From Scilla litardierei (lineage: Eukaryota > Streptophyta > Magnoliopsida > Asparagales > Asparagaceae): a stretch of DNA of 64,000 nt. A program made the translations under genes and the position numbers. Positions within the stretch are counted from its first letter, which is position 1. Each line of letters starts with the position of its first letter. The notes below the pieces were generated by a model that had not been told where the DNA came from, ran no database searches, and saw only the letters and a program-made list of their open reading frames with translations. Shown in pieces: positions 44,767 to 56,578 of this stretch. The stretch spans positions 323,687,938 through 323,751,937 of the forward strand of contig CM061141.1 in assembly GCA_030789695.1 (NCBI GenBank). Direction: 5' to 3'.

Positions 44767-45520
44767 ATGGTTAGTTTGGTGACACTCAACATTGAAAGGT
44801 TTACCTACAGTAATGACTTTAGGTCATGGTAGCCGTCGGTGAAGAATTATTTGAGGCAGACGGAATGTTATCAGATTGTTTTTGATGAGGATAACATTGA
44901 TAAGGATGTGACGGCATCTCAGAGGGCTGAGATGGAGAGAAAGACATATAGCAACATACAATTGTCGTTAGTCGATACCGTCTTAAGAGAAGTATTGGAG
45001 GAGACTACGTTCAAGGATATGTGAAAGAAGCTAGAGGGATTATACAAGAAGAAATCTTTACAAGCTGTCTTTACTTATTACATCAGATGTACACTCTAAA
45101 GAAGAAGCCCAGATCGACGGTGAAGGATCACATAGACGAGTTGAATCGGATTGTGATGGAGTTGCAGGGAATGGAGTTCAAGATCGAAGATGAGCAACCG
45201 GCGGTGATTTTGTTATACTCGTTGACCGATGAGTTCTCCCAATTTGTTCGGTCCCTGATTTATAGACGAACGACGCGCACCGTGGAAGATGTGAAAGCGG
45301 CGCTCCAGACAAAAATGCTATGTGAGAAGGTTTAAGGTAGAGATTTTGGAGGAAACCGCGATGAAGCATTGCATGTGAGAGGTAGACAAGAAATGAGAGA
45401 AGGTCAAGGCCACTTCAAGAAGGACCGCGCGAAGTCTTGACATTCCCGTGATAGGAGGGACACATGCTATGTATGCAAGCAAAGAGGCTTTTGGGCTACT
45501 AGATGCCCCAAAAGATTTGG
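44767..45520 (+). pseudogene. element D gag remnant
   Basis: It starts MVSLVTLNIERFTYSNDFRS then W-stop-P. The frame continues NYLRQTECYQIVFDEDNIDK and, after another stop in place of W, KKLEGLYKKKSLQ. The body has STVKDHIDELNRIVMELQGM and RTTRTVEDVKAALQTKMLCE, the copia gag (UBN2-type) pattern. A zinc knuckle reads CYVCKQRGFWATRCPK with W replacing the usual H. Stops are TAG in a CAG-like position and TGA in a TGG-like position. Confidence 0.8.
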
Positions 45521-46905
45521 GAAGAAAGACAAAGAAGCTTCCGGTACCACGTCATTAAGATTGGATGACAAGCATATACGTGATGACAGAATCCAGATGC
45601 CACGATGAAATGGGTAGATATCCAGAGAAGTTCGCAGCGGGGGTGTCGATGAGGTACACGTTGCTGGTTGATGGACAGTGGTTGTTCTTTTCATATGACT
45701 TTACATCGGAGTTAGTTCTCCACTTACCGTTTCCAAGACAATGGAGGCTCTATTCTCATGGGGAACAAGGCGACATGTAAGACCGTGGGTATTGGAACTG
45801 TCTGGATCAAAATGCACGATGGCATAGTGCATATTCTAGCCGATGTAGACATGACCCTGACCTTCAAAAAAGCTTCATATCCATTGGTGTTTTGGATAAC
45901 GTTGGAAGTAAGTCGGTGTTTGAGAACGACCAACTTAGAGTCTCCAAAAGAGCCATGGTCGTGATGAATAGAAGAAAGGTAGGAAATCTATACGCCCTAC
46001 AAGATACATAGTAGAAGATGAAGTCGATGCCACCTATATTAGCTCGAATGACAGAGATTCATCAAAGTTATGCATTATCGTGGGTCACCCGTGTGATAAG
46101 ACCCTCGATATTCTCCGTCGAAGAAAATTAATTTGACCTAGCGATGAGTGCATGGAGTTTTGTGACAACTGTGCACGGCAAAAAGACAAAGGTGCAATTC
46201 AACATGGAGATGCACACTAACAGAGGTCCTTTGGATTACATACATTCTGATGTATGGGGACCGTGTCCTGTAGCATCAGGAGGTGGGGCTAGGTACTTTG
46301 TACTCTTCATCGACGATTATTCTCGAAAGGGTTGGATGTATTTGATGAAGACAAAAGATCAACCCTTTGAAATATTCAAGCAATGGATTGTGATGGTTGA
46401 AAAGCAAACCGATAAGGCGGTGAAAGTCCTTAAATCCTACAGAGGAGAGTATAGCTCGAAGGAGTTCACGGTTTCTGCAAATCATGTGGGATTTGATGTC
46501 ACTTTACTACACCAGAGGATCTGCAATCGAATAGGGTTGTAGAAAGGATGAACCGCACGTTGTTGGAGAGAATGCGATGCTCAAGGCACTCGGCCAGTTT
46601 TAAGAAGGAATTTTGGTGTGGGATACTGACCAGTGCCATGCACATCGGCGATTTAACTACAAAATTCCAGGAGAGAAGTGGAGTAGGAAAATTGGTGACT
46701 ACTCTTATCTACGCATCGTTGGTTGCCCGGTATATGCACATGAGAGGGGCGACAAGTTGGATTCGAGGGCCAAGAAATATATTTTCTTCAAATATAACGA
46801 TAGCGTGAAAGGATATCGCTTGTGAGACCCGATAGGCCGCAAGACGATCTTGAGTAGGCACGTCACCTTCGATGAGTCTGTAATGCTCAGGACGAAACAT
46901 AGTCA
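45521..46905 (+). pseudogene. element D protease and integrase remnants
   Basis: The protease is barely recognisable (GNKATCKTVGIGTVWIKMHD near 45760-45815). The integrase zinc finger ends FCDNCARQKDKG at about 46155. The catalytic core reads LDYIHSDVWGPCPVASGGGA, YFVLFIDDYSRKGWMYLMKT and VLKSYRGEYSSKEF, with D and E residues of the D,D,E triad visible. The end has CPVYAHERGDKLDSRAKKYI and KGYRL-stop-DP, where W is expected. Four or more frame breaks are present. Confidence 0.85.
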
Positions 46906-47069
46906 TTTGGGGCACGAGTCACCCGTGGAGACAGAGCTAGACACGATTGATCTCTCGATCCCATCCCAAAGGCGACCCGGCAAGGAGCCAATGGTCGAGG
47001 TCCCCATTGCGGGACATGATGTCCACGTTGAGGGCCATGTACAGACATCCGTCCAAGCTTAGGTACGCG

Positions 47070-48665
47070 ATGAATTTATTGCAGATGAGGTGCTGAGGTC
47101 CAAGCGAACCAAGAAGGCACCCACAAGACTTGGAGCTTGAGATTATATGTGTTCACCATTAACGGCATCGCATCATATGCCTTAAACATTGAGCACGAGG
47201 AGCCGATGACCTACGGTGGAGCCATTAGCTCAAGTGATGCGGTGAATTGGCAAGAAGCTATGGTGAAAGAGATGGAGTCGCTCCACCACAATAACACGTG
47301 AGAGTTAGTTCCTCTACCACATAAGAAGCGTGCCATTGGATGTAGGTGAATTTACAAAGTTAAAGAAAGCTCAACCCGAGACAATAGTGATGTACAGTAC
47401 AAATCAAGGCTAGTGGCCAAGGGTTTTACACAGAGGAAGGGAGAGGACTACAATGGAAGTAGCATCCATGGACATGGAGTTAAAGCAACTCGATGTCAAG
47501 ACCGCTTTTTCTACACAGTGATTTGGATGAGGAGATTTACATGCATCAACCGGATGTGTTCGTGGCGGAAGGCAAGCAGAGGACGGTCTGCAGGTTAAAA
47601 AATCCTTGTACTGTTTGAAGCAGTCACCCAGACAGTGGTACAAGCAATTTGATAGCTTCATGATGGGTGTTGGTTTTGAGCGAGCGTGAATGATCAATGT
47701 GTATAAGTGCGCACATTGTATGACAGCTCATACCTCCTACTTTATGTTGACGACATGTTGATCGCTTCCTCAAACATATCGGAGGTCAAGAATCTAAAGG
47801 TGAAGTTGGGCAAGAAATTTGATATTAAGGATTTGGGCCCAGCGAAAAAATCATTGGGATGGAGATATCCCAGGATAGGATGAATGTTGAATTGAAGTTA
47901 TCGTAGAATGGGTATAATGAGGATGTGCTAGTCCATTATGGAATAGAGCGCGGAAACCCGTGGTGACACCTCTTGGAGCTCACTTCCAGCTTTCGACGTT
48001 GCAGTCGTCGAGCACTAAGGATGAGAGAAAAGCTATGTCTCAGGTGCCATGTGCTTGTACGTTTGGGAGCTTGATGTATACGATGGTTTGCATGCGTCCC
48101 GATATTGCATAAGCTGTGGGAGTTGTGAGTCGATATATGGCTAATCCTGGCAAGGAAGATAGGCAAGCCGGCAAGTGAAAATTACGATATCTGCTAGGCA
48201 CAGTTAGTGTCGTTTGCACTATGGCAGAGGAGACGATGCGGTGCTCGCTGGGTATTGTGACACAGATTATGCTGGCAACATGGATAGGCGGAGATGACCA
48301 TAGTGTATGAACTTGCATTGGGCACAGTAGCAGTGTCATGACGATCAGTCCTACAGTCGATGGTTGTGTTGTCAACTATATAGACTGAGTTGATTACTGT
48401 AGTAGAAACGGTGAAGGAGGCCACGTATCTTTAGATGTCGGCTTTAGCATTTGAGGGTGTCAGATTATCATTGGTTTTCAGCGATAGCCAGAGCGCTATT
48501 CATCTTGTGAAGCATCAGGCTTACACTTCAAGGACGAAGCATATTAAGGTCCATGATTGCTTTCTGGAGGAGGAGAGCAAGCAGATTGCACTTCAGACCA
48601 ACTGAGAAGAACCCCGCAGACATGTTCACCAAGCATGTTCCCACCATCAAGCTCAAAACATAATT
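47070..48665 (+). pseudogene. element D reverse transcriptase and RNase H remnants
   Basis: RT shows WQEAMVKEMESLHHNNT, a stop where W is expected, then ELVPLPHKK, YKSRLVAKGFTQRKGEDYN, KSLYCLKQSPRQWYKQFDSF and the catalytic YVDD in LLLYVDDMLIASSN at about 47740. RNase H follows with MRPDIA-stop-AVGVVSRYM (about 48085-48140) and a badly eroded tail to about 48660. These are the standard Ty1/copia motifs. Confidence 0.85.
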
Positions 48666-48819
48666 AAGCTTGATTTATTTGGTGGCTTGAGTGTGGCACC
48701 TAAGGGCGCAGATTCCGAGACGATGATGAGGCACGTAGAGATGCCGAGGTATGTTGATCAAGGTAGAGTTGTATGGTGTGTCGTGTGTGTCGTGGTGATT
48801 TTGTAGTAATGTAGAGTTT

Positions 48820-49703
48820 TGTTTTTCTGCTACAAAATCCCCTCACACCCATCTGGGGGGGGCTGTCAGCTCTACAAGGCGCCTAGTGCACATGCACCAG
48901 ACGCATGGTGCTGGACGCTGGTCAACAACGTTCACTGCAGGCGTCTGATGCACTTCTATCAGACGCCTGGGAGGTCTTCTCCAGGCGCCTGGTCATGCCC
49001 ACTGTAGTCAGCCCCTCGTTTCCCAACTCTGTCTTCTACAAGCTTTTATTCCAGACGCCTGAAGCAGTTCGACCAGGCGTCTGGTCTAGGGCATAAGCAT
49101 CTGAGAGGACTTCTCCAGATGCCTTGTGCCGGTGGGCGCTGTCGCCTTAAGTCGTGGGTCCTGCTGTTTTGATGAGGTTTCAAATACCCGATGGGGTGCG
49201 ATTTCTAGGGCACAATTGAAGCTGAGAAGTTGTTGCTGCTATTCAAGAGATAAAGGGTTATAGCTTTGGAGAGTTTACAAGAGAGGAATCAAGAGGGTCA
49301 GGTAAAGGCAATGAGGGTTTCTTTGATTCGTAGGTCTTCTAACGTTTCTCTTTTTCCTCTTCTTTCTTTGTGAGATTTGTGGGGGCTAGGAATTGCGAAG
49401 TTATTACTCACAAGAGTGTGAAGAAGAATGTGTTGGTGTAAGCTCGTGTAGTCTCCTTGGTTATTAGTGAATCGTCTTGGAATGCTGGATGTAGGTTGTT
49501 CGCAATCGAACCAGGGTAAAATCCTTGCGTCTCATTTGCTTTCAGCTTATTAAGTTGTACATATTTCGTTTGTCAATTTGCTCTTACAAGATCCGACGAA
49601 GAAGTGGTTGTTTACTTTGTTATGTGGCCCGATTTTTCAAATCTTAACTTCCTAGGTAGTTGTTAGGGTTTGGTTGTTCCGATGGGTCTTAGTTTTTGCA
49701 ACA
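48820..49703 (+). repeat. 3' LTR of element D
   Basis: It is 884 bp, starts TGTTTTTCTGCTACAAAATC, ends TTTTTGCAACA and is followed by GACTC. It carries the same CAGACGCCTGG-type palindromes as the 5' copy. Confidence 0.92.
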
Positions 49704-49841
49704 GACTCTAACGACACGTACCATATTATCAAACACAATGCCAGATAAGTTGATTTTCAATGGTAACCAAATAATTACACTATCGACAACTAAGCGTGCT
49801 TTTAGAAAAAACTTGATTTTGCCACTGTGTGTGATGTAGTT

Positions 49842-49878
49842 GTGCACGTGCATAGCTAAGTAAGCTATGCACGCGCAC
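49842..49878. other. strong hairpin in X2 region
   Basis: GTGCACGTGCATAGCT, a 5-base loop AAGTA, then AGCTATGCACGCGCAC pair at 15 of 16 positions. A related, less perfect hairpin lies at about 50158-50201 (ATGCACATGCATAACTAA...). They bracket the X2 arm. Confidence 0.7.
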
Positions 49879-49914
49879 AAAAAACCATATTTCCTTTTTT
49901 GAAATTTTTTATAG

Positions 49915-50115
49915 GAATGACGAAGACATTCTAAAACACCAAAACACCAAATATGAGTGAATCTTAGGGGCATTTGACCCTCAATTCATCTGTTACATAA
50001 ACTTCTAGTATTCTGAAACTTCTGAGACCGTTGAAGTTGCAAGGGTTAGATAAAGGATCAAATAGTATTGGATTCACTTGATTTTTAGTGTGTTAATCAT
50101 CCAAGAGGTGAACGA
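49915..50115. repeat. X2: right-type arm of inverted-repeat family
   Basis: It matches 20565-20770 in the same orientation: CACCAAATATGAGTGAATCT, TCTGAAAC, GGATCAAATAGTATTGGATT, TGTGTTAATCATCC. The complementary left arm is not nearby upstream because element D starts there. Confidence 0.6.
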
Positions 50116-50239
50116 TCCTAAAAAATTTTGATAAAAATATGGGAAGTTATGTTTTTATGCACATGCATAACTAACTTAGCTATGTATGTGCATAGTTACA
50201 TTTTTCATATATGTATGTGCATAGCTGCAGGCCACAAAT

Positions 50240-51559
50240 CATAAAAATTGTACACGATACAATTACATACATGCGATAGCACATGCACATCACACACCAC
50301 CATCGTCACCCTCTTTTTGAAAAAAAGCGAAGAGAAAAAGCCAATGGAAAGCAAAACAAAAGAGAATGAGAATTTGACCATTTAAAAGCCGATACAATGT
50401 TCTACAACAGCATTATTCATCAACATGGTTAAATTAAAAGAAAAACAGACATAATTAACAGATGTGCTAATTACTAATTAATAATTAGCCAAAGAAGTTG
50501 AAGAGGTTGAAGAGTTGTTAATGGTTATCAACTGAGAATTGGTGCACTCTAATTTTGTAGCATTATTTGAGTGAAAAGTTGCAAGGATTTACTTAAATCA
50601 TTCAACAATATTACATAGATTAATTAGACATAGAAAAAATTAGAACCGGCATTAATGTGCTATCCCCACAATGCCAACAATTAAACAGTTATTATATTTT
50701 GCAAGCTGTAGCTTTTACAAACAATTCCAGTTCAAAAACAATTCAATTATCAGGACATATGCACAAAAAATGCCATCTTTCCCGCCAAAAGCTATGAACT
50801 TTTGGAGATTAAATTTGCTATGTTTCCTCTGATTTTTTGGAGATCAAATCTTTTGGAGGGCTAGCTTGCTTCTTTGGTGATTTTTTACAGCCCGCCCGCA
50901 GTAGAAAATTCCTACACGGACGCACGCACACTGGAATCGCCTCTCTAACCGTCAACAGGCCTTCCTGCCGTCGGTCCGTCATCGTCGAAGCACTGGAGTC
51001 GGTGGCTTCCTCTGATCCGTCATCAGCTTGGTGTGGTCTTCAAGCACCGTCATCTCCCTCTTTGATCTCCGTCGTCTCCCTCTTTGATTAGCATCGTCTT
51101 CCTCAGATCCAAGTCCTCCTTCAGATCTGTCGGACATCGTCGTCTAGCCCTTATCATGGTCGTCTCCGATCTGATTTCATCATCGGCTTGATATGATTTC
51201 ATCGTCGCCATGATATTAACATCGTCGTCCTGCTGACAGATCAGATTTCCGATGTGAGAGGGTCTAGCGGGAGAGAACAGAGGGGGGAGAGAACGGAGTG
51301 GGTGAATGGTGAATTTTGGATGAGAAGCGTATTTGGCAGGATATGTTCCCCTTCAAATTTAAATCATTTAGTTCCCCCCTCCCCCCATTTAGTTTTCCCC
51401 CCAACAAAGAGTTTCCCTCCCAATATATCAAAGATTCAATCTCATCCCTTGATTTTTTATCCTGGTCATCTTTATCCTAGTCAGCATATATCCTAGTCAG
51501 CTTGTCCTACTGGGACAAAATTCAAAAAATGGTATTATATATATAACCCGTGACCGTAT
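50240..51559. other. intergenic DNA, no gene recognised
   Basis: It includes a patch rich in CGTC/GTCATCG (50970-51250) with an open frame on the plus strand judged non-coding, and a perfect 8-bp-stem hairpin CCCGTGAC-CGTAT-GTCACGGG at about 51548-51568. Confidence 0.4.
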
Positions 51560-52005
51560 GTCACGGGACATTCAAAATATTCCCCCGAAAAATTTTAACC
51601 AATTCAAAATCTCCACCCAAAAAATTTTGCGGCATCTTCAAAACCTTCCAAAAAAATTTGTAACCAACTTCAAAATATTCCACCCAACAAAATTTTTTGC
51701 CAGCATTCAAACTAAAATTTAGTCCCCCCAAAGAATTTAGCTTCCTCAAAAATTTTAGTTTTTCCCAAAGTTTGATTCACTCCAGATTTAGTTCCTCTAA
51801 ATTTATAATTTTAGTTAACACCAAAATTTAGTTTCTCCCAAAAGTTTAAATTAAAATTTAGTTACCTCGAGAGAATTCAGTTCTCCCAAAAAATTTAGTT
51901 CCCCTCAGAATTTAGTTTTCCTTAAAGTTTGTTACTTCCCCAAAATTTAGTTCCCTCTAGATTTAGTTCCTCCCAAACTTTACGATTTTCCCTCAAAATT
52001 TTTAC
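51560..52005. repeat. degenerate AAATTTAGTTCCCCC repeat tract
   Basis: About 450 bp is built from irregular 15-35-bp units of the type AAAATTTAGTTCCCTCCAAA / AATTTAGTTCTCCCAAAA. Units vary in length and sequence, giving no fixed period. Confidence 0.7.
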
Positions 52006-52224
52006 AAACTCTCATCCACATTGACTCCTCAAGATTAAATCCCAACCGTTTGTCTACCAACTCATTTGTCCTAGTCTGTAAACTTATTTAAAACATCTCG
52101 CAATTGTATAATAGATATATATATATATATGCAAACAGATAGATATGTGCTGTAGTATATGAAAAAATTATTGTTCCATTGATTTTTTTAAAAAATTGAA
52201 ATTGATCATCTCATCATATATCAT

Positions 52225-52400
52225 TCATATAGCAAAAAATCAAGTTAATCCCCAATATTTACCGATCGACTCGATGGTTACAAATTCAACAGTTTCATAA
52301 TGAAGTAACTTTTTGTAACGATCCGATAAAGGTCCCCTAGTGCTCATCAGATATTTGGGGGTTTATGATTTTAGAATGTATACAAGCCCTAAAAAGTTCG
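52225..52400. repeat. X3: left-type arm of inverted-repeat family
   Basis: It matches the joined left arm of X1 (590-691 plus 20343 on): AATCAAGTTAATC, GATCGACTCGATGG, CAAATTCAACAGTTTCA, ACTTTTTGTAACGA, ATATTTGGGGGTTTATGATT, TTAGAATGTATAC. Confidence 0.6.
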
Positions 52401-53295
52401 AAAAAATAAATACTTTTATTGGAACAATGTTGCCCTCACATGAATTTTCCAACACTCACACCATAGCTCTAGTAAACTCGTATATACATGTATGTGTGTC
52501 GCGGGGGGTGTGTGTGTGCACCTTTGCGGGACGAAATCTACTCTAAGGACAATACTTTATACATGCATTGCTAAGTTCATGTCTTCTATTCTACTCGATT
52601 CTTTTATTTCTGATCAGTTGTTTTGTTATTTCAATTTCGGTACCTATCATCTTTGCATCATAATTTTCCAACAGATTCTCATTTTTCTTGTTTGTGTTTG
52701 ACTGTGAATTTCTGAATTGAGTAGAGCAATTGTTGTTGTAATTCATGTGCATGTTATTGATGAGGTATTTGACTGTACTGTGCATGTCATGCGATGTTAG
52801 CTCAGTATAAATAATTAATTTGGCTATTGTGTATTTGTGCACATATGGTGCTCAACGTGTATAACAAAGGTAATATGCGAAAAGGATATCAAACTTGAGC
52901 ACAATTTATTTGTTGTTTCAGCTTTATTGAGGATTTTTTTTAGTTGAGTTGAGTAGAGGATGATTTAATTCATATGGACATGGCTAACATGGTATTTCAT
53001 TATGTTCTGCACAATGTTAACTTTATATCAATGTAGAGACCATCTTATGGGTAGTACTGATAATGCATGTGTGCAAGTTGAATGGCTATTCATGTGGCAA
53101 ACAAGCCAATCAAAAGGGGTCATGCTTATTTTGATACAAGGTGGATGGACATTACTAAAACTCATTGTTACTGGTTCTTAAGATGACCCAGTTAATGGCA
53201 ATCCTTATGCCAATTAAGCCCCACCCCTTTCTAATTGAATCTATTTGGATTAATGTTTTTGGAATAATTTTTAATAGGAATACCTTAGAAGGATA
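52401..53295. other. intergenic DNA, no gene recognised
   Basis: Two loosely similar stretches (GARTTGAGTAGAG... at 52716 and 52940) may be a decayed ~225-bp duplication. Nothing else is supported. Confidence 0.35.
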
Positions 53296-54393
53296 TTTTA
53301 GTTGTGTTGGGTGTTACTTTGCTTTTGAAAAAATCATTCTAGAAAAGGACTAATCCAAATTAACTTTTTAAATGACTTTAAAAGAAATTAGGTTATGTTA
53401 ATATAAAATTCTAAGTGCTTATCAAAAGAATTAATATTTAAATAAAAATATTTGAATAAGTTTTGAATATGCATGAAAGAGTTAGGTAAGATTTTTTTAA
53501 TACAATTAGATATATAAAGAAGGAAAATGAAAATTTTCTAGTTTAAGAAGTGCATGCAAAAGAAAAAATATGTGAGAAAAAGGGCAGTGGATTTTGGTTT
53601 TTACAATAAAAACAAAAAAATAGCTTCTCAAAAAGGCAGCATTTTGGATTTTGCTTATCCCAAAGTTCTTTTTCATTAGCAATCAAGCATCTGTCTTTTT
53701 CAAAACAAAAGGCACTAAAGCAAATAAGTGCTTTTCAAAAATTAGCTTCTCATAACAGCATTAAAAATGTTATATACGAGAGTTTGACACTATGTCAATT
53801 TTTAACATTACATACAAATTATCTTTGATACAACATCCATAATTACACAAGATTTTAGTACAATTGAGTTAAAGGAAAAATGTCTTCAAAACACATCTTT
53901 ATCCCTCCTCAAGCCAAATATTCTGTTTGGAACTGCTTAAAGATAAGTGTTTTCATGAAATTTTGAAGCAAATAAGTGCTTTTCTTAAAAATACATATGT
54001 TTGGTTACTAGTGGAAAAGAACTTTGGGATACGCAAAATACAAACGCAGCTTTTTAATAACTATTTTTCCTTCTTCTGTAAATGCCAAAAGCCCACGTTC
54101 TCATTTCTCTCTTCTTTTCTCATGCATGGCAACAGCTCTTTCTAATTAAATGATTTTTCATGTTTCCTCTTCTATATCTACCTTTATTCAGAAATTAATC
54201 TAGGCATGCTAGATTCTTATTCAATTTTTTTTTTAAATTCAAATATTTATTCTTCTGATAAACACTTAAAATTTTAAATTATCAAACACCTAATTTGTCT
54301 AAAAGCTATCCTCTAAAAGAATTTCCTATTACGTTCTTTTCTAGAAGTACTTTTTAAAGCAAAAGAAACGTCAAACACACCCTGAGTCAAGTA
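53296..54393. mobile_element. 1.1-kb imperfect palindrome (foldback element)
   Basis: The left half and reverse-complemented right half share ordered blocks. The outer ends are TGTTGGGTGTTACTTTGCTT versus GTGTTTGACGTTTCTTTTGC; next are TTCTAGAAAAG, AAATTAGG, TTCTAAGTGCTTATCA versus TTTTAAGTGTTTATCA, and inner TATCCCAAAGTTCTTTT. The centre is near 53845. It has no coding frame. No convincing target duplication was found, so ends are approximate and the superfamily is unassigned. Confidence 0.7.
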
Positions 54394-54750
54394 ACAAGTA
54401 GCTAGGGTCAGATGTATACAAAGAAAGCTAACATGAATACACTGCAGCATGCACAATTCGAACAACACGAACCAATAGAATCAAAGTATCAAAAAGACAT
54501 ATCAAAGTATCAAAAAGACATATCAAACCATCGACAGAAGAAGAAATGAGCTTGTTTTGCTGATCTGGTACAAAGTGCACCTAATAATAATAATTACAAT
54601 TCGTCCAAATATTTGTGATGCCACTCTATAACCAGAATCAACAAAATTAACAAAAAAAGAAAACCAATACTACTTATCATCTACATTATCTGTAACAAGT
54701 AAATATAAACAAACTACCAATACACAAATATGAGTACAATAGTATGATTG
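54394..54750. other. intergenic DNA
   Basis: It contains a 21-bp tandem duplication (TATCAAAAAGACATATCAAAG twice, about 54486-54527). No gene seen. Confidence 0.5.
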
Positions 54751-55238
54751 GATGTGCATGTATACATTGCGCGATACAGAAAGTGTGGTTTAATTTGACA
54801 CGATTACTGATTAAACAAAAACCATATAAAAGATATTTGTGTATTAAGAAAAATAATGGTTAATGCTTATAAATGAAACTTATAATATTAAAATGTAAAA
54901 GAAGGGGTTAAGGCTGGTTACCTTCATATTTTTATACTTCTTTCAGTTTATACATTTGTACCGGTTTATTGAAATAGTTTTAAAAACTAACATGCAAGCA
55001 CAGCTGTGGGCAATGTGTTAATGTCTACTGCAATTCTGACCGATGATTATACCTATCATCAATGATCTAGGGAATGATGTTGCTGGATTCTGTGTTTAAA
55101 AGGCAAGGATTATATCCTATAGCAATTGGATATATGTAAGGGAATCAAACTAGTTATATGCACATCAAAAGGGGAAAAGACTAGAAAAGAGTCCAATTAC
55201 CCAAGGTTTTGTAGGACTACAACACAAAGAAAGGTTGT
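54751..55238. repeat. segmental duplication, copy 1
   Basis: It matches 56579-56960 in direct orientation: starts GGATGTGCATGTAT, shares TACTGATTAAACAA, GGAATCAAACTAGTTATATG and AAGACTAGAAAAGAGTCCAA. It has about 118 bp (54959-55076) that copy 2 lacks. Confidence 0.9.
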
Positions 55239-56578
55239 GTTGGTGAAATAACCGGTTTTATTATTTGGAAATAACATGTTCAAGTTTAGAAATATGGGAG
55301 GAAATTGAAAGAACCCACTTGATTTTTAAAGTGAGAGCTAAAACAGTGATTAGAATACAAATTAACTATACAGTAATCCACATGGATCTACATAGACAAT
55401 ATACAAGATTGCCAAGGCTTGGCATTGGCATTGGAGAATTGACTGGCTGAGGGTTAGGCCTTGTACAAGTTCTAACCAAGATTGTGCCCGATTAGGCCTT
55501 GTACCCTCACCATTCATTTGCTTGTACTGACATAATGACAATATCACCTACAGATTATTGTCCGACAAATCCATGTACCCTCAAAGTGAGCCTCATGTAA
55601 AATAAGACATATGGGAGATAATTTGTATAATTTTACCACGTCTGCTGTTATGTATCTCAATGGTCTGACATGAGCACTGTAAATTTGTTGAGAGAATAGA
55701 GACGACCAATATCTATGGATACATGACCCTGAAATCTCTTAGCATCTCAGTTTAAGAGAATTTGAGATTAAAAATATAAATATTCGAATGAGACATTGAT
55801 AAAAGTTGTTTATTTGATGGGAGTTGCTACAAGTTCTTTTAACAGCTTCAATCTCTGCTTTCAAACCGATGATCGTTGGTTGAACATTGCATTATTATTG
55901 GCCTAAGAGAAATTCTATTACTTGGTTAGTTTGCTGAGTAATTAAACTTAAGGAATTGAGGGCTGCTTGAATATTGAAATGCAAACTGTGGTCCCTTTGA
56001 CGAACTCAATCGGTCTGATGTATTTTAAATGCAGTCGGGTGTTAGCTAAGCTTGTTTCGTCATGAGCATTACGGAGTTTATTTTCTTGATTGTTGTAGAC
56101 GGGCATATGATTAGATTCATAATGCTGACTTGTTTAATTAAGGAATTATGACCACATATGAACTAAACACTCACAGGTGATTAGCATTAGCATATGTTCA
56201 CTTGCCACTGGACATTTTTTTGGGTTTAGAATAAATGTTATGCTATTTTATGTTTAAGTATGACAATGTTCGTCAAATCTATTTGTCCAATGATAGTATA
56301 CATATGTATTTATGCAAAAGGGCGGTATCTCTTGCTGAGGGTCCTCAGCCACTGGAACCCATGACCAGTAAGTTGTTCAAGGGCCGAAGGCAAAAAACGT
56401 GGTCTCTTCTGAGCCCTTTTTGGACCCACAAACTGTCTGGCCAAACAACCAACATGCAGATATCTCCCTGCAATTTTGATGGGGGTCCCAAGATCTTGTG
56501 ACCCCAGTCCCCAAAACCCCTGTTTGTGATTAAATTACTGGCCTTCATTCTACATTGTCCCCAAAACCCCTGCAATTA
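55239..56578. other. spacer between segmental duplicates, no gene recognised
   Basis: A frame at 56235-56501 (plus) and its antisense at 56345-56575 are open over CCCCAAAACCCCTG-rich sequence. No homology is recognised. GTCCCCAAAACCCCTG occurs twice (56507, 56558). Confidence 0.4.

Larger units (their letters stand above)
41933..49703 (+). mobile_element. Element D: decayed Ty1/copia retrotransposon (Tork-like)
   Basis: The 5' LTR (41933-44718, holding solo LTR E) and 3' LTR (48820-49703) start TGTT and end GCAACA. They are flanked by an exact duplication GACTC (41928-41932, 49704-49708). The primer site TGGTATCAGATC (44721-44732) matches initiator tRNA-Met at 11 of 12 positions. Gag, integrase, RT and RNase H remnants are in copia order on the plus strand, with many stops and frameshifts. 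The LTRs are visibly more diverged than those of A or C, so this is an old insertion. Confidence 0.93.

Noticed and set aside
50837..51091. 84-codon plus-strand frame in CGTC-rich DNA
   Set aside because: Simple-sequence bias, no domain and no splice or promoter context.
51530..51570. Helitron end (AACCCGTGAC hairpin near a TC dinucleotide)
   Set aside because: The hairpin is perfect, but no CTRR end lies about 10 bases after it on either strand and no A|T insertion site is definable.
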